From the NCBI GenBank assembly GCA_902766915.1, contig CACXFN010000169.1, positions 1 to 8,273 on the forward strand: DNA of 8,273 nt, written 5' to 3'. This document shows positions 7,745 through 8,273 of the stretch, piece by piece (positions within the stretch are counted from its first letter, which is position 1; every line of letters starts with the position of its first letter). This stretch comes from an uncultured Eubacteriales bacterium. Its GTDB lineage: Bacteria > Bacillota > Clostridia > Peptostreptococcales > Anaerovoracaceae. Under the pieces are notes generated by a model, which worked only from the letters and a program-made list of their open reading frames with translations, ran no database searches and was not told the DNA's origin. The translations under genes and the position numbers were made by a program.

Positions 7745-8273
7745 GCCCTTTATCATAACATTCATCCATTTTTTAGAGAGGTATCGCTTGGTTAAAACTA
7801 TGGATTTAACCACCTCTTCTGAACGCGCAATTAGTACAGCAATATGAATAGGCACATGCCAAACAGTTGCCGCCAGGAATGCCAAAGGAACTGCGACCAA
7901 CCATACACTGCCGCTCTCAGCCAACATGGCAAATTTGGTGTCTCCCCCTCCTCTAAGTGTTCCCGTAATATGTATTCCGTTGTACAGGCAGAGCCAAAGT
8001 ATCGCCCCCATTACCAACAGTATATAAAAAGTGTATTTCTGTCCCTCCGGAGAAAGCTTAAATAAATAGGAAAGAGGTTTGGCCATGGCCATAATTGCTA
8101 TTCCAAAAACCAGACCCATGCTCGTTCCCACCTTCATTAGGTGCTTGGACATCTCCCAGGTATATTCCTTTTCCCCTCTGCCAAGTCTTTCACCAATCAT
8201 TATTAATGCCGCATCTCCTATGCTAAACGCAGCAAAGGAAAAGATATTTGATATGGTATTGGCAGCCTGATAA
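7739..8273 (-). CDS. MATE-family efflux transporter, C-terminal part (cut by window edge)
   Basis: The frame enters from the right edge (first full codon at 8272-8270) and ends at TAG 7741-7739, giving the last 177 residues of what should be a protein of about 450. The internal Met at 8200 is not the start: the 24 residues before it (ANTISNIFSFAAFSIGDAA and on) continue the family pattern into MIGERLGRGE. This is the conserved MATE region, usually written as a small-residue helix then G-[EQ]-x-[LI]-G-x-[GK]. Further on, the loop GTLRGGGDTKF is the family's conserved GxLRGxGDTK motif. Hydrophobic segments are visible around SMGLVFGIAIMAMA, YTFYILLVMGAILWL, SVWLVAVPLAFLAATVW and VPIHIAVLIA. MATE pumps expel cationic drugs and metabolites using Na+ or H+ gradients. 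Here both termini of the pump's C-terminal half are intact; substrate is unknown. Confidence 0.88.
   Translation of the reverse strand, partial: YQAANTISNIFSFAAFSIGDAALIMIGERLGRGEKEYTWEMSKHLMKVGTSMGLVFGIAIMAMAKPLSYLFKLSPEGQKYTFYILLVMGAILWLCLYNGIHITGTLRGGGDTKFAMLAESGSVWLVAVPLAFLAATVWHVPIHIAVLIARSEEVVKSIVLTKRYLSKKWMNVMIKGL

Noticed and set aside
7777..7817. Nested inverted repeat (AGAGGT...ACCTCT around GGTTAAA...TTTAACC), a possible phzF terminator
   Set aside because: The inner 7-bp stem is mostly A/T, the outer arm needs a seven-base bulge, and the following bases (TCTGAACGC) are not a T-run. It lies in MATE coding DNA and is probably incidental.
5736..8273. EamA, PhzF and MATE genes as one resistance or export system
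   Set aside because: They lie in divergent and convergent order rather than one operon, and nothing in the sequence links their substrates. Only shared control through the 6711-6755 repeats is kept as a possibility.

Overview
The window looks like a stretch of Clostridia chromosome, most likely Lachnospiraceae-like. The evidence is low GC, strong AGGAGG-type ribosome sites, a three-repeat CWB2 cell-wall-binding surface protein, and an enolase of the usual clostridial form. This placement comes from overall sequence character, not from a search. I see no rRNA, tRNA, CRISPR array, insertion sequence, phage or plasmid gene. No intergenic gap exceeds 300 bases.

Layout, left to right. At 1-267 (minus) is the start of a secreted protein of unknown function that runs off the left edge. 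At 402-2561 (minus) is a 719-residue secreted surface protein: signal peptide, three CWB2 repeats, then a long tail with an Ig-like stretch and several His/Cys clusters. At 2694-2742 is a perfect 19-bp hairpin terminator closing the next unit. That unit is eno (4291-5586, minus) followed 54 bases later by an M17 leucyl aminopeptidase (2776-4236, minus), read from a recognisable promoter at 5676-5704. At 5736-6659 (minus) is a ten-helix EamA/DMT-family exporter. It diverges, across a 110-base control region with three tandem 15-bp repeats, from a PhzF-family isomerase gene (6770-7744, plus). At the right edge, 7739-8273 (minus), is the C-terminal part of a MATE-family efflux pump.

How the genes fit together. 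The eno-aminopeptidase unit is housekeeping: glycolysis plus peptide turnover. The two proteins at the left are exported and may belong to a surface-protein locus. The EamA, PhzF and MATE genes are all of the small-molecule export or modification type, but nothing in the sequence ties them into one pathway.

The more interesting signals are in the non-coding and overlapping DNA. The phzF and MATE stop codons share one palindrome (CTATAG). The only good terminator for the MATE gene lies antisense inside the phzF coding region. The eno promoter has a perfect 7-bp dyad filling its spacer and two hairpins in its leader. The EamA gene has no Shine-Dalgarno and may be leaderless. I found no convincing new multi-gene system. 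The best protein-level novelty is the His/Cys-rich tail of the CWB2 protein.
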